Shown here: in pieces, positions 12,501 through 24,068 of the stretch | Layout: each line of letters begins with the position of its first letter | Numbering within the stretch: position 1 is the first letter of the stretch | From: Isoetes taiwanensis | Taxonomy: Eukaryota > Streptophyta > Lycopodiopsida > Isoetales > Isoetaceae | Assembly (NCBI GenBank): GCA_021234155.1 | Contig: JAJEKV010000005.1 | Coordinates: forward strand, 20,008,089 to 20,072,088 | Direction: 5' to 3' | Length of the DNA stretch: 64,000 nucleotides | Notes under the pieces: model-generated | Databases searched by the model: none | The model's input: the letters and a program-made list of their open reading frames with translations, nothing else | Told to the model about the DNA's origin: nothing | Made by a program: the position numbers and the translations under genes

Positions 12501-12994
12501 TCTCTGATTAGGTATTATCACATTATTTTTAAATACGAGACATCTCTCATCACACTATTTTTTAAATACACATTTTATATTTCCATCATAAACACCTTTT
12601 CATTTCCTCTAAACCCAGGCTGGTCACAAAGATTGCCAGGACATTTCTTTGCTTTGCACTTCTATCCAACTTTGATGGCAACTAAAAAAGGTGTGTGTTT
12701 TTAATTTATATCTATTCCATTATGTTTGCATGATGACATGTCCTTTTGAAAGTTAGCATTAAAATGCTAAATTGATATTTGATTGTTTCGAAAAGGCTTT
12801 CTATTATATATAATGTACTGGAATATGTATTGGTGTCTAGCTTGCAATAGCCTTCAAAATCATCTACTTTAAATGCCTCAAAGAACTTCATATAAATAAT
12901 ATTATATAGTTTAATAACTAGCCTCCACTTCCACAACCACATATATTATGTCCCAGCCTTTGTCAAATAAAATGTCCTCTAATTTAATATATGG
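9581..12994. other. Inner transposon region without a recognised gene
   Basis: AT-rich sequence between the divergent DUF7869 and FCP1-like genes. No family was recognised in the short open frames (for example 11,054-11,251 and 11,356-11,574). Visible details: a 22-bp direct duplication of GGGATAGAAGGTAGAGATAG near 10,517-10,560; a few TTTAGGG/TTAGGG units near 10,929-10,977; and two isolated relatives of the palindrome, CCAACACATGTTG (about 9,968) and CCAACACGTGTTG (about 10,889). Promoters for the flanking genes might lie here, but none is assigned. Confidence 0.5.
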
Positions 12995-15374
12995 CCTCCA
13001 ACCTATGTTGGAGGTTTCGATATATTTAAAGAAGTTGGACATTTGAAAATGTATAGGACTATAGATTGATAGGACTATAGATTGTATAGGACTATATTCC
13101 ACATGTCCTCTAAATTCCAACATGACCTCCAACATATGTTGAAGGTTTTTAAGTGATATAAATACAAGACCTCCAACGTATGTTGGAGGTTCTTATTTAA
13201 GATGGCTCTTGTAGTTTGTAGTACATATATTACGTCCCAGCCCTTGTCAAATAAAATGTCCTCTAATTTAATATATGGCCTCCAACATATGTTGGAGGTT
13301 TTGATGTATTTAAAGAAGTTGACATTTGAAAATGTATAGGACTTTTAGATTGATAGGACTATAGATTGTATAGGACTATATTCCACATGTCCTCTAAATT
13401 ATAACATGACCTCCAACATATGTTGGAGGTTTTAAGTTGAATCCTTCGAGCATATGTTACAAGACCTCCAACATATGTTGGAGGTTCTTTATTTAAGATG
13501 GCTCTTGTAGTTTGTAGTACATGTGTTACGTCCCACCCCTTTGTCCATTAAAATGTCCCTCTAATTTATATGGCCTCCAACATATGTTGGAGGTTTTTGA
13601 TGTATTTAAAGAAGTTGGACATTTGAAATGTATAGGACTATAGATTGATAGGATTATAGATTGTATAGGGACTATATTCCACATGTCCTCTAAATTACAA
13701 CATGACCTCCAACATATGTTGGAGGTTTTTAAGTTGAATCCTTCGAGCATATGTTACAAGACCTCCAACGTATGTTAGAGGTTCTTTATTTAAGATTGTC
13801 TTGTAGTTTGTAGTACATCTATTATGTCCCAGCCCTTGTCCAATAAAATGTCCTCTAATTTAATATATGGCCTCCAACATATGTTGGAGGTTTTTGATGT
13901 ATTTAAAGATGTTGGACATTTGAAAATGTATAGGACTATAGATTGTATAGGACTATATTCCACATGTCCTCTAAATTACAACATGACCTCCAACATCTGT
14001 TGGAGGTTTTTAAGTTGAATCCTTCGAGCATATGTTACAAGACCTCCAACGTATGTTGGAGGTTCTTTATTTAAGATGGCTCTTGTAGTTTGTAGTACAT
14101 ATATTATGTCCCACCCCTTGTCCAATAAAATGTCCTCTAATTTAATATACATACACATTTATTTCACGATGATGTATACTTTCATGCATTGACAACATTC
14201 TTATTAACTGTTTTCACTCGAAAACCCTTCGAGTAGGGGTTTTAACCCATGACAGAATAATAAGTTTGTCAAGGCCCCTTCCCGTCCCATAGGTCTCAAA
14301 AGGGACGATAAAAACCTATTCTATTCTATTCTATATGGCCTCCAACATACGTTGGAGGTTTTTAATGTATTTAAAGATGTTGGACATTTGAAAATGTATA
14401 GGACTATAGATTGGATAGGACTATATTCCACATGTCCTCTAAATTACAACATGACCTCCAACATATGTTGGAGGTTTTTTAAGTTGAATCCTTCGAGCAT
14501 ATAAACATAACCTCCAACGTATGTTGGAGGTTCTTTATTTAAATATCATCCACATTACCTATTTGGCTGTTTATTTTGTGTTGCCACTTCCAACATGCCT
14601 TGGATGTTTTTGTAGATATACTATAGGTAATGAGTTTGTTATCTAAATGGCAAGCTTCCAACATATGTTGGAGGTTTCTAAATGGCAAGCTTCCAACATA
14701 TGTTGGAGGTTTCTAAATGGAAAGCTTCCAACATACCTTCTATCAAAATGATATATCTTTATTCCTAGCTTTCAGCGTATGTTGGAGGTTTACACATGTC
14801 CTCTAAATTAAACATGACCTCCAACATATGTTGGAGGTTTTTAAGTTGAATCCTTCGAGCATATGTTAACATGACCTCCAACGTATGTTGAGGTTCTTTA
14901 TTTAAATATCATCCACATTACCTACTTGATTGTTTATTTTGTGTTGCCACTTCCAACATGCGTTGGATGTTTTGTAGATATACTATAGTAATGAGTTTGA
15001 TATCTAAATGGCAGGCTTCCAACATATGTTGGAGGTTTCGTTCTATCATGATATCATCTTTATTCCTAGCTTCCAACGTATGTTGGAGGTTTACACATGT
15101 TATCTTGTTCCCCATGTCCTCTAAATTAAACATGACCTCCAACATATGTTGGAGGTTTTTAAGTTGAATCCTTCGAGCATATAAATATAAGACCCTCCAA
15201 CGTAATATGTTGGAGGTTCTTTATTTAAATATCTTCTACTTTACCTAACTTATTGTTTAGTTTTTGTTGCATTGGAGGTTTCATTCTATCAAAGTGATAT
15301 CATCTTTATTCCTAGCTTCCAACGTATGTTGGAGGTTGTCATCTTAATTCCTAGCTTCCAACACATGTTGGAGG
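12995..15374. repeat. Array of about 29 copies of a 20-bp palindrome
   Basis: The palindrome CCTCCAACATATGTTGGAGG recurs about 29 times, at least nine times without a mismatch. Common variants have centres ACGTAT, ACATCT or ACACAT, or a left edge GCTTCC. Copies fall into a higher-order unit of about 290-300 bp holding three palindromes in fixed contexts (after TATGG, after CATGA and after CAAGA), repeated at about 12,985, 13,270, 13,565, 13,865 and 14,335. Between them lie conserved strings such as TTGAATCCTTCGAGCATATG and TATAGGACTATAGATTG. After 14,580 the order breaks into shorter units. The array ends about 120 bases before the plus-strand gene block, near the middle of the transposon and not at its ends. 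Confidence 0.9.
14150..14333. mobile_element. Insertion within the palindrome array, possible SINE
   Basis: About 180 bases unrelated to the array interrupt the fourth higher-order unit and end in a TATTCTATTCTATTCTA tail. A similar tail occurs at about 31,038-31,058 behind different sequence. Short length plus a simple-repeat tail suggests a SINE, but no clear internal promoter boxes were identified. Confidence 0.35.
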
Positions 15375-15496
15375 TTTGTCATGTCATATGCATTACAAAC
15401 TTATCTAAAAAAAAACTTTGAGATGATATTGATATTTTTATATTTGGAAATGCTTGTTATCTCAACCACCTTCCACATACATTGTATGGTTGACTT

Positions 15497-16440
15497 GTTT
15501 TATGGATTATTTTTCGTGGAAACTAAATACGTAGCAAGTACTGAAGATCTTGAATTCACGAAGTTATGATATTTCGATGATCTTATTGATAAAAAGGGGT
15601 TGTTTGAAGTTGTTCCTGAATATACAAAACATAATGAGGTCTGCTTGTTGGATGAGGAGAGGCAAATATATGGCATACTCTTAAAATTTGAGGAGATCCC
15701 TGGTGATGATGGAAATTGTATTCTGCAAGGTATTGTGGAGGATCAGAAAGAGGATGATAAAAAAATCAAAGCTTTTACTTTGAGGCTTGATAATTTTGAT
15801 GTTAGAAAAATGATAAAATCTGATGACATGATTAGTTGTCGACGATATGGCTGGAAGTTACAAAATTATGACAGCTTGGAAGACTCTGGTATTGAGACGC
15901 ATGAAGATTTGATAAGTGGTTTGCACATTGTATGTGCTAGATTAGCCAGGGAAGAAACGGGAGATTTTGGGATCTCCTCCGAAAACTATCCAAGGGAAAT
16001 CAACAAGCAAAGAGTTCAAGGTATTCTAACTTTACCTTTACTTCCAATATTCTTTATTCTAACAGGATGCTTATGCTTATTCATTAACAAATATAATATT
16101 TTTTTCTTTATCTTAGGAGTTTGAACAAATTGCAAAGGTGACATTTGGAAAAGCATCAGTTCCTGTCATTTATAATCTTCTGACAACAAAGAAAGATATA
16201 TTTGACAAATGGGTAAAAGCTATTGACCTTTATAACAAAGGAGAATTGCCAGATTCAAAAGGTGATGCAGGTAAGCCTCGAAGTGGAAAAGACATTCATC
16301 TTTCTTCCTTCCGCTGCACGCAACAATTAGAGACGAAAGAGTTGAACGAAGTAGCATGTGCATTATTGGATGGAAGGGTTTCTTGGAATAAAGGTGGGTC
16401 AAGAAGTAGGTCTACCTTTTTTGTGCAAGACTATGCATAA
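15497..16440 (+). pseudogene. Transposon gene of unknown function, 5' part (two exons)
   Basis: Not recognised. The first exon frame runs to 16,020 and encodes an acidic, soluble-looking protein (FEVVPEYTKHNEVCLLDEER and LEDSGIETHEDLISGLHIVC are typical). One TGA at 15,567 interrupts the upstream part of the same frame. A GT...AG intron-like stretch follows (16,021-16,116, TTATCTTAG at its end) and the second exon reads EFEQIAKVTFGKASVPVIYN up to 16,440. The joined exons are one base out of phase, so a base has been gained or lost near the donor. It starts just past the palindrome array and has the same strand as the FCP1-like domain downstream, of whose gene it could be the N-terminal portion. 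Confidence 0.45.
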
Positions 16441-18008
16441 GCTCAAAGAAACACGGGTCCTAAAATGTGGAATTGTAGCTCATATGAGAAGGTATATTCG
16501 AGATCCAAATCTCACTTTGTCTAAGTCAAGCTTCGTGGAGAGCCCAACTATAGCTAAGTCATGGGAACAAGATAAGAGGATATTGTCTAAAAATGGTGCC
16601 AAGGTGAGCTCAATAAGAGTGCTACTAATGCCGACATGCCGAGTCTTGCCACAAGCCATCTTGAAGCGATGTGGGACATGGATCATGGTCATGAGATTGG
16701 ATTATAATGTTGTTGCAAAAGATACAATGTTTGTCCAGTGCATCTCAAAACACGAGATGTTCGTATTTCCGAGAGAGATAGGTCAATAGATTTAATCGTT
16801 GCTCATACACGTGGTGGTTGGAAAAAGGATGATTTTAAGGACCTTATCAATTTAATCTGATGATGTAAATAAAGAGGTAAGGTATATCATATTTTAATTT
16901 CAACTTACTTAAACTTCATATTCTAACTATTTCATTTGCATTGATTTTTACAGAGTTCTTACTCTTATGTTTTCTTTTTGCGGCTGCATGAGATCCCTCA
17001 TTGTGAAGAAATCCTCAATTAGCTATTGAAGGAAAGGTTGAGCTATATTATGGCTACCAGAGCCAAATATTTCGAAGACAAGGACATTGTTTCATTAGAA
17101 ACATATGTCATTCTTGCACTTGTTTCAAAGAGTACAAACGCATCACTTAAAGATCTTGTATACAAGAAGTTGAAGGGGTTGCTTTTCTTTCGTAGGGATG
17201 AGCTACCATTGAGTTTTGATCCTGCAATTAATATTGAAGATTCTAAAGAGTTGGATCTATATTGCAATCCATTGAGCTATTCTATGGTCGAGGGTTTGAA
17301 TGGTGGCCCAATTGTGAAAAATCCAAGAATACTGAATGCGCATTGAAGTTGATTGAGTGCTTCTCCGTCCAAATCAAACAAAGATTTGGAAGTTAATTGT
17401 GGAGGTAACATTGCACGCGAAGCATTGTTGCTTGGGAGGCAAGCCGTTGTCTTAACAGAGAACAAAGGTACAAAAAGACCGCCATTCAGTCCATTATGTC
17501 CATGTTTTCAAAAAATGGATCTCTTTGATATACTAAAGAAGGCAGTCCCCAGTTAAGCAATTGCAAGGACCATTGTCTCCAATGACTGACTATCAAACAG
17601 CAGAATGCACTTTGTCTTTGACGCCATCTAGAGTGTTAGAACCGTAGACAATGATAGTTGAGGATGAAGCTACCGAAAACCAACTAGAAAATATTGTGGA
17701 TGATACAAACAGAGTTTGTAGAAGACGGACAAGACATGCGTATTGAACCAGTCGATGACGAACAAGTTAATGACGATGATAGGAACAAGGTTGTGGTAGA
17801 AGAACCAACGCATGACGAACAAGCTTTGAGGGATGCAGTTGAAGTTGTATTGCAAGAGAAATCTACAGAGGAGAATAAAGGTGAAAAGCTTTACTCTTTT
17901 CATTTTACAAAGAAGCATTCATTTTTTAGAGCTTATGGACCTACTGTATGGCAAGAAGTTAGAAATACGCAGAAGGTCTTAATATTGATGAATATGGTTC
18001 ATTTTTAA
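16441..18008 (+). pseudogene. Transposon gene of unknown function, middle fragments
   Basis: A series of open plus-strand pieces in shifting frames: 16,441-16,789; 17,026-17,346 (contains YVILALVSKSTNASLKDLVY); 17,353-17,556; and 17,694-18,008, an acidic stretch rich in Asp, Glu and Val. No known domain was recognised. Intron-like gaps with GT-rich starts and TTTTTACAG-type ends (about 16,876-16,953) separate some pieces. The acidic linker directly precedes the FCP1-like domain. Order and strand suggest one long gene from about 15.5 to 19.0 kb, but this is inference. Confidence 0.4.
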
Positions 18009-18238
18009 TGTAGTTTTTCTTGTGTATGCGTAGGAATGTGACATGGATGAACATGGCACTCTTCAGCCATTATGAAAATGAAAGAAGAACCTGAGATCTA
18101 TCATGATATTGCACTTTTGTACTGAAAACTTATAAAAAACTTGTTGTTTTGTTTGTGTGTTTATAATGTGTAGTCATTTCCCTTCTACCTCTTTTTGATA
18201 ACTAATGTACAATTATTGTCGATGGATTCTTAGATACG

Positions 18239-18950
18239 GAAGCACATCAAAAGAGCAGGAGAAATCTGATTATTTTTTATATGAATGGAGTCTTATTAAA
18301 ATGTGCACGTATGAAGGATAAATATGAAATTATTGTTAGACCGAACTGCCTTACATTTATCGAACACTTATTAAGCTTTGCAGAAGTTGCAATATGGACA
18401 TCTATGAATGAGAGTAGCATGATGACATGCTTAGAAAAGATTGTACCGACGCCTAAAGTTTTCAAATTTCTGTGGAGTCAAACGAAATGCACAAATTTGG
18501 GGCATGATAATCTTATGCATAAAAAACCCCTTTTTGTTAAAGATCTCAATAAAGTGTGGAGAAGATATCCAGAATACAATGTCCACAATACTATCCTAGT
18601 TGATGATGATTATCGCAAGTCATTTCAAAATCCAGATCATGTGGTATTGCATCCATATTCTTGATCAACACCTTATTGCCATATTTACGAGATGCATGTG
18701 TCTTTGGAGATACGCAAGAGTATTTGCGACGCAATTTCAAAAGTGTCTTTTTACGGGAAAGATGGGAACCATCATCCAATGATGTTCAGAGATCTTTGTA
18801 TTATGCTTGTGAATATTGGGCCCCTAGAGAAAATGTCGGGTCAGCTCCTGGATCTGAGACTGAGTCTACATTTCCCTGCACCAAAATTGCAAATGATAGT
18901 AAAGCAAGCAATTCTTGTCATGGAGGTAAGCTTTTCCCTAAAAGTATAAT
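18239..18950 (+). pseudogene. FCP1-like (HAD phosphatase family) domain with altered active site
   Basis: After an acceptor (GATTCTTAG at about 18,233) the frame reads RRNLIIFYMNGVLLK, then VRPNCLTFIEHLLSFAEVAI, WTSMNES, FKFLWSQTKCTNLGHDNL, KKPLFVKDLNKVWRRYP and HNTILVDDDYRKSFQNPDH. A frame change at about 18,657 continues with LLPYLRDACVFGDTQEYLRR and a region reading RERWEPSSNDV. This is the order of an FCP1/SCP-type phosphatase domain. In active enzymes the first motif is DxDx(T/V); here it is YMNG (about 18,278-18,289), so both Asp positions are replaced (Tyr and Asn). The later VDD motif is kept. It is probably catalytically inactive even if expressed. Confidence 0.75.
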
Positions 18951-19062
18951 AAGAAGCAGCAAAGTGAGGTTAGGATGGAAAATGCTGCAACGATGTTATT
19001 GGCTGTTAATTCTGGGTATCAAGGTAGACGTATACATTCACGTATTGCAAGACAGTATTTAG

Positions 19063-20063
19063 AATCTAGGATGCAAAAACATTAATGATCTTTACTTGTA
19101 TTTGATCATTAATTTAATATGCGAACCTGGATATTATTTTTAACTATATGTGTCTTACTATGGCATCTCATTGTTCAGATATTCTCTTTGAGACCCTTGT
19201 ATTATCAAATATTTTACATAATGAACTCATTAACCAGTGCCAGATTGATTATTTAATGATGTTAAGCTTGGATATTATTTTGGTGTACTTTGTTTTTTAT
19301 GAAATGAGCTTGTATATTTCATATTATTTCTCATATAGTCTTGGAAGATGTTTATTTTGAAATATGGTTTGCTTTAAATTTCACATAAATCATCACATGT
19401 ATATATGGCATGGCTGCTTTAAGAATATCTCATATAATCTCTGCAAGGCTTTATTGTGTTCATATATGTCTAAATTCGACTATCTTCAATCAATACCTAA
19501 TGTCTCACAAAATGGACTTACTTTAGTTTATTATGATGTTTCCCTAAATGACGTTGTGTATTTTATTGTATTATTCTTATTTGTGGTATTAAATAGTATA
19601 GGACTAAACTTAAACTACATAATATCACTACATTTAACATACTTGTACTTGAATCTAGGATGCAAACTCCCTATGTAAGATTGATCATTATCAAATACGT
19701 GAATGTATAGTTTTCATTACTTACAACATCTCATTGTTTTCTCTCTATGTTTTATTGTATTATTCTTATCTGTGGTATTAAATAGTATAGGACTAAACTT
19801 TAACTACATAATATCACTACATTTAACTCACTTGTACTTGAATCTAGGATGCAAACTCCCTATGTTTTTTGCTGATCCAATGTTTTGATCTATGACATTA
19901 TGTGCTCTATAGCATTAATCTATTTGTTCTATTAAATAGTCTAATATGGTTCAAATTATTGGATCCAATGCTTATTGTGTTTCCTTGGAACTCTATTATT
20001 ATGGAACTATTTTGTAAGACTAAACTTTGACCATGAAATGTCATCATATTTAACCTAGTTAGA
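19063..20063 (+). repeat. AT-rich transposon flank with tandem 187-bp units
   Basis: No gene seen. A unit containing GGACTAAACTT, ACATAATATCACTACATTTAA and TTGAATCTAGGATGCAAACT occurs at about 19,570-19,680 and again at 19,757-19,867, with a weaker third copy at about 19,970-20,080 that runs into the right terminal inverted repeat. A partial match also lies near 19,060. Confidence 0.7.
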
Positions 20064-20097
20064 CTTGAATAAGTCTAAAATTTTCTAAATACGTCAT
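20064..20097 (-). repeat. Right terminal inverted repeat of the 13.6-kb transposon
   Basis: Read on the minus strand it begins ATGACGTATTTAGA and ends ACTTATTCAAG, matching 6,498-6,531 with three mismatches. It is followed directly by the target duplication CTAT (20,098-20,101). Confidence 0.85.
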
Positions 20098-20101
20098 CTA
20101 T

Positions 20102-21665
20102 CCTGGTAATCAATGCAAGTGAAGACAAACAGATAAAGGAAATCAAGGTAAACAAAAAGGGTCTAGATAGGGTATTGTATGTTGGTGATTTGTTTAAAGA
20201 AGAAGACAATGCCTTTGTTACTAAATTCTTTGATGATTGGAAGGATATCTTTGCTTGGGATTATGATGAGTTGGTTGGTGTTGACAAAAAGATTTGTGAG
20301 TTTGAAATCAAGATCAAGGAAGGTATGAAACCTGTTATACAAAAGCTAAGAAGGATTAATGCTTCTTTATTAGGTTTAATTAAGGAAGAGTTATACAAAA
20401 TGAAAGATGCAGGTGTGATTGCAGAAATTGTGAATCCTGAGTGGCTATCTTGCATTGTGCCTGTTGAGAAGAAAAATAAGACTATCAGAATTTGCATAGA
20501 TTATAGAGATCTAAACAAAGCCACTATCAAGGATTGCTATCCATTGCCATTTCTGGAAGAAGTGCTGCATGCTGTGGCAGGGAAAGAAATTTACTCATTC
20601 TTAGATGGCTTTTCAGGTTTTAATCAAATAAGCATCAAGGAAAGTGATCAGCCAAAAACTTCATTTATTACACCTTGGGGAACATTTGCCATGAAAAGAA
20701 TGCCATTTGGATTGATGAATGCATCTGCAACATTCCAAAGAGCCATGGATACAATTTTTAAAGAAATGCCTGCCAATACTTTTCGTGTATTTTTAGATGA
20801 CCTTTGTTTGGGAACTTCTCTGGAAAAACATTTTGATATGCTAACCTTGCTGTTTGATTTGTGTAGAAAAGGAGGAGTAAGTTTGAACCCCAAAAAGTGT
20901 ATTTTTTTATCCTCTAAGGGAGAATTGCTTGGGCATGTAGTATCCACAGCAGGGATTCAAATATCTGAAAGTAAGGTTGAAGCTCTAAGGAAATTAGCAC
21001 CTCCAAAAACTCTCAAGCAGGTTAAAAGGTTCATGGGGATGACCAGCTTCTTGAGAATGTATGTCCCTCATTTTTCCCACACTATGAGCCCAATTTCTAA
21101 CCTCACAAAGGTTGGGAAATTCTCCAGAAGTGAAAGCAAACATATCCTAGTAGATTGGGATGAGCAATGCCAAGACTCTTTTGATAAGATCATTGATGCC
21201 ATTTGCAAATCTATCCTACTTAAACCTCCTGATCTAGAGAAGCCCTTCAAAGCATATATCAGTGTCACAAAAAAGGCAATTGGTTTGGCATTGCTGCAAG
21301 AGGACCATGTAATTGCTTTTGCAAGCAAAATGTGGTCTGATACTGAGTTGAGATATCCCAGGTTGGAGAAAAGTGCAGCAGCCTTGATGTTCTTGATAGA
21401 GAGACAAGGACATCTTCTTCAGAACAATCAGGTGCAAGTATTTATGAGACAAAATCCTTTCTCACTCCTCTTTGCAAAAAAGCAACCAAAGGCCAAATTG
21501 TGCAGGTGGGCCTGTAAAATCCAAGCTTATGATATTACTGTAAAGGTGGTAAAATTGATCGAGAATCCCAGCTCCTATCTTCCACATGTGTTGTTTGAGC
21601 ATGAAGGTCAAGATGATTTATGTAGTGATGACAATCTAACAAACTTGATTTCTTTTGATGCGTAA
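20102..21665 (+). pseudogene. Gypsy A reverse transcriptase and RT-linked RNase H, downstream part of the split pol frame
   Basis: A single open frame of about 520 codons. RT motifs in order: KAGVIAEI-like start, IRICIDYRDLNKAT (about 20,485), EIYSFLDGFSGFNQI (about 20,590), MPFGLMNASATFQRAM (about 20,700), and the catalytic VFLDDL (about 20,788-20,805), where the usual Tyr of YxDD is Phe. GHVVSTAGIQI and FMGMTSFLRMYVPHFS follow. The RT-linked RNase H (about 21,240-21,590) is weak: the usual first Asp is replaced in YISVTKKAIGLALLQED, which would fit a domain relaxed because a second RNase H is encoded upstream. It is in frame with 5,986-6,497 once the transposon is removed. Function: copying element RNA into DNA in virus-like particles. 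Confidence 0.9.
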
Positions 21666-22966
21666 AAATATTGACCTGGCAATTTGACATCGAAAACTAT
21701 CTTGAGAGCAATGAGTTGCCCAAGAATTTGAGTGGCGATCAAAGAAAGAAGATTCAAGGACAAGTGCAAAAGTTCAGGCTAATTGAAGGGATCCTATGCA
21801 AAGTTGACAAGGAAGGAGTCCCGTTGAGATGTGTGGATGAAGAAGAGGCCGAATGATAATTGAAGCATGTCATGAGGGAGTTTGTGGAAGACACTTTGCA
21901 GAGAGATACAACCGCAAAAAGATCCTAAGGTCAGGTTATTTTGGCCCACTCTTTTTAAGGATTGTTATAAGACTATAAAATGCTGCCATAAATGTCGATC
22001 TTTGGCAAAAGACTTTATGCCGGCTACGCCCGGACCGCCATAACTTCCCCTCGGACCTTTCCAAATGTGGGGGCTGGATTTTATGGGCCCCATAGACCCA
22101 CCTTCTTCAGCTCAACACCAGTTCATATTAGTTGCCACCGATTACTTCACCAAATGGGCAGAGGCAATTCCTTTGAGAGAAGCCAATGCTCAAGTCATTT
22201 TGCAAGATTTCTGCATGAAAATATTTGTGCCGATTTGGTATTCCTTTCAAAATAGTTTCTCGATAGAGGCAACAGTTCATCAACCATACAATTGCATTAC
22301 TACTAGCCACCCCGAAAAGTCAAACATACCAAAAGTTCATCCTATTACCCTCGTGGAAATGGCCAAGCGTAATCAACTAACAAGACTCTCAAATCCATCC
22401 TCAAAAAGACCATCGTTGTTTCAAAAAGGATTGGCACCTAAAACTCCATGATGCACTTTGGGCATATAGAACTACCATCAAAGTGGCTACAAAACACACT
22501 CCTTCGGTTTGGTATATGGGATAGAGTCAAGATCGCCTATAGAATTAGAGCTTCCATCACTCGGGACCGCTTATCGATTAATTTGGAAATGGATGAGGCT
22601 CTAAAAGACAGATTTGTGAGATTGATGCAGCTTGAGGAGCATAGATATGAGGCTGAGAATGCAAATGATGAGAAAAAGGCTAAAGATATTGCAGCCTTCA
22701 AAGCAAAGACACAAATTGCGGAGTCTTGAAAACAGGAGAGTTAGTGTTGAAGTGGAACAAGGCAAGGGAAGACACAAAGATCCAAATTTGAGAATCTTTG
22801 GGAGGGACCATTTGAAGTGATAGGACACCGGTGGCAAAGATTCATATTGGCTGAAAGATATTATCGATGGCGAGAATTGATGAACCCTATCAACATCGCG
22901 GCACCTAAAAGGTATTGGCAACAACATGTTGCCCTTGCTTTGTTCAAACTGAAATCTTTATGGTAA
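21666..22966 (+). pseudogene. Gypsy A integrase, frameshifted
   Basis: Decayed integrase in several frames. It contains the zinc-binding tail CCHKC (about 21,980), a core start LDFMGPIDPPSSAQHQFILV with VATDYFTKWAEA (first catalytic Asp, about 22,070-22,160), and a late core YGIESRSPIELELP (about 22,515-22,560). The C-terminal part reads LKTGELVLKW and further on FEVIGHRWQRFILAERYY-like (about 22,735-22,860). The segment with the second Asp and the Glu is missing or rearranged around 22,230-22,320. It would have joined element DNA to the host chromosome; this copy cannot. Confidence 0.75.
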
Positions 22967-24068
22967 GATGTAGCTAGGTTTAGTTAGTACATTGTTGAAA
23001 GAAAAAAAAAAAAAAAAAAAAAAGCAAAATATATAAAAAAAAAAAAAAAAAAAAAAAGCTTAAGTAGGGTAAAAGCAAAATCAATTAAGCCTATCTTAGT
23101 AAGTCTAGTTCTCGCTTTGAGTTATTATTCGTGTACTAATGAGTTTCTAAGTGTTGCAAGTACTAAAGGGCTATGCAGGTTGTGATCAACTGAGGGAGTG
23201 AATTAATACTGATCATAGTTCCATGCAGGTGCATCTGAACATGTCATTCACACATCTCTTCCACTGCATTACATTATTCTTCATCATCTGGAGTTGCTGC
23301 CATTGCCTCCACACCAGCAACTCATTCAAACTAACAAGCTTTATCTTCACATGCAGGTGCATCCTTATGTTTGCCTCCATCTGCCATCTGATCAAGAGTT
23401 GACCTCATTGCATCTAAAAACCCCCTACATCTTCATAAATTTCCCAAGCTGCTGTCATACCACCATCCTGCAGCTTCTCATAACTAAAGAGATTGATTTT
23501 CCATGCAGGTTCATCTGAAAGTAACATCATATGCACATTCATAATGCCAAATCTATCACTTTCAAATCCATATGCAGGTCATTGAGTTGCCAACCGTACT
23601 CTCACATTGGCAACTGGCTGGAGCTATGTCAAGAATTACCAAACAGCTAGTCAAAGGGGTTGGTAGACCAGCCTTCTCTTTTAGTTTGGCATAATGCTGC
23701 CATGCCATGGCAGCATGTAAGAGCCAAGCACATATTTGCACTAATACTCTCAGTTTGATTCAGTTTGCAAGACATTAGGGAAATGCTTTACTAGCATACA
23801 TCAAAGTTTGAAGAGCAAAGGAAGGACAATTGACTCAAGTCACTCAAGAGATACAAGAGGTCAAACAAGCAAAGGAAGTGAAGAGAAGAGGAGAAAGAAG
23901 ACCCCTTGAAGAGCATTCCATGGTATGTAACCATTTGTGATTTTGGTATCTTTGGCATTTTGATTCCCTTCCCCATTTACTCCACCATCCTAAATGTCAT
24001 TGAACCTTGACTCCTTGCTCATATACCTCCCAAAGTCAAACTTGACCTTGAAAGTTCTTTCTAGTCAA

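Larger units (their letters stand above)
6498..20097. mobile_element. 13.6-kb TIR DNA transposon inserted in Gypsy A pol; carries DUF7869 and FCP1-like genes
   Basis: The left end starts ATGACGTATTTAG and the right end is its inverse; about 31 of 34 terminal bases pair. The element is flanked on both sides by CTAT (6,494-6,497 and 20,098-20,101), and excision with one CTAT restores the Gypsy A reading frame, which fixes the boundaries. Inside are, from left to right, a minus-strand DUF7869-type gene (6,674-9,580), 3.4 kb with no recognised gene, a palindrome array (12,995-15,374) and a plus-strand gene set ending in an FCP1-like domain (15,497-19,062). A 4-bp duplication is compatible with Sola-type elements among known superfamilies, but that assignment is a guess. 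Both gene blocks are broken by frameshifts, so this copy is probably immobile. Confidence 0.85.

Noticed and set aside
12995-15374. Palindrome array as a CRISPR array
   Set aside because: Spacing is irregular, the sequence between repeats is itself repeated, no cas genes exist and the context is a plant transposon.
15381-15569. Membrane-like short protein right after the palindrome array
   Set aside because: AT-rich stretch in the same frame as the following exon; hydrophobicity follows from T-rich codons and there is no supporting homology.
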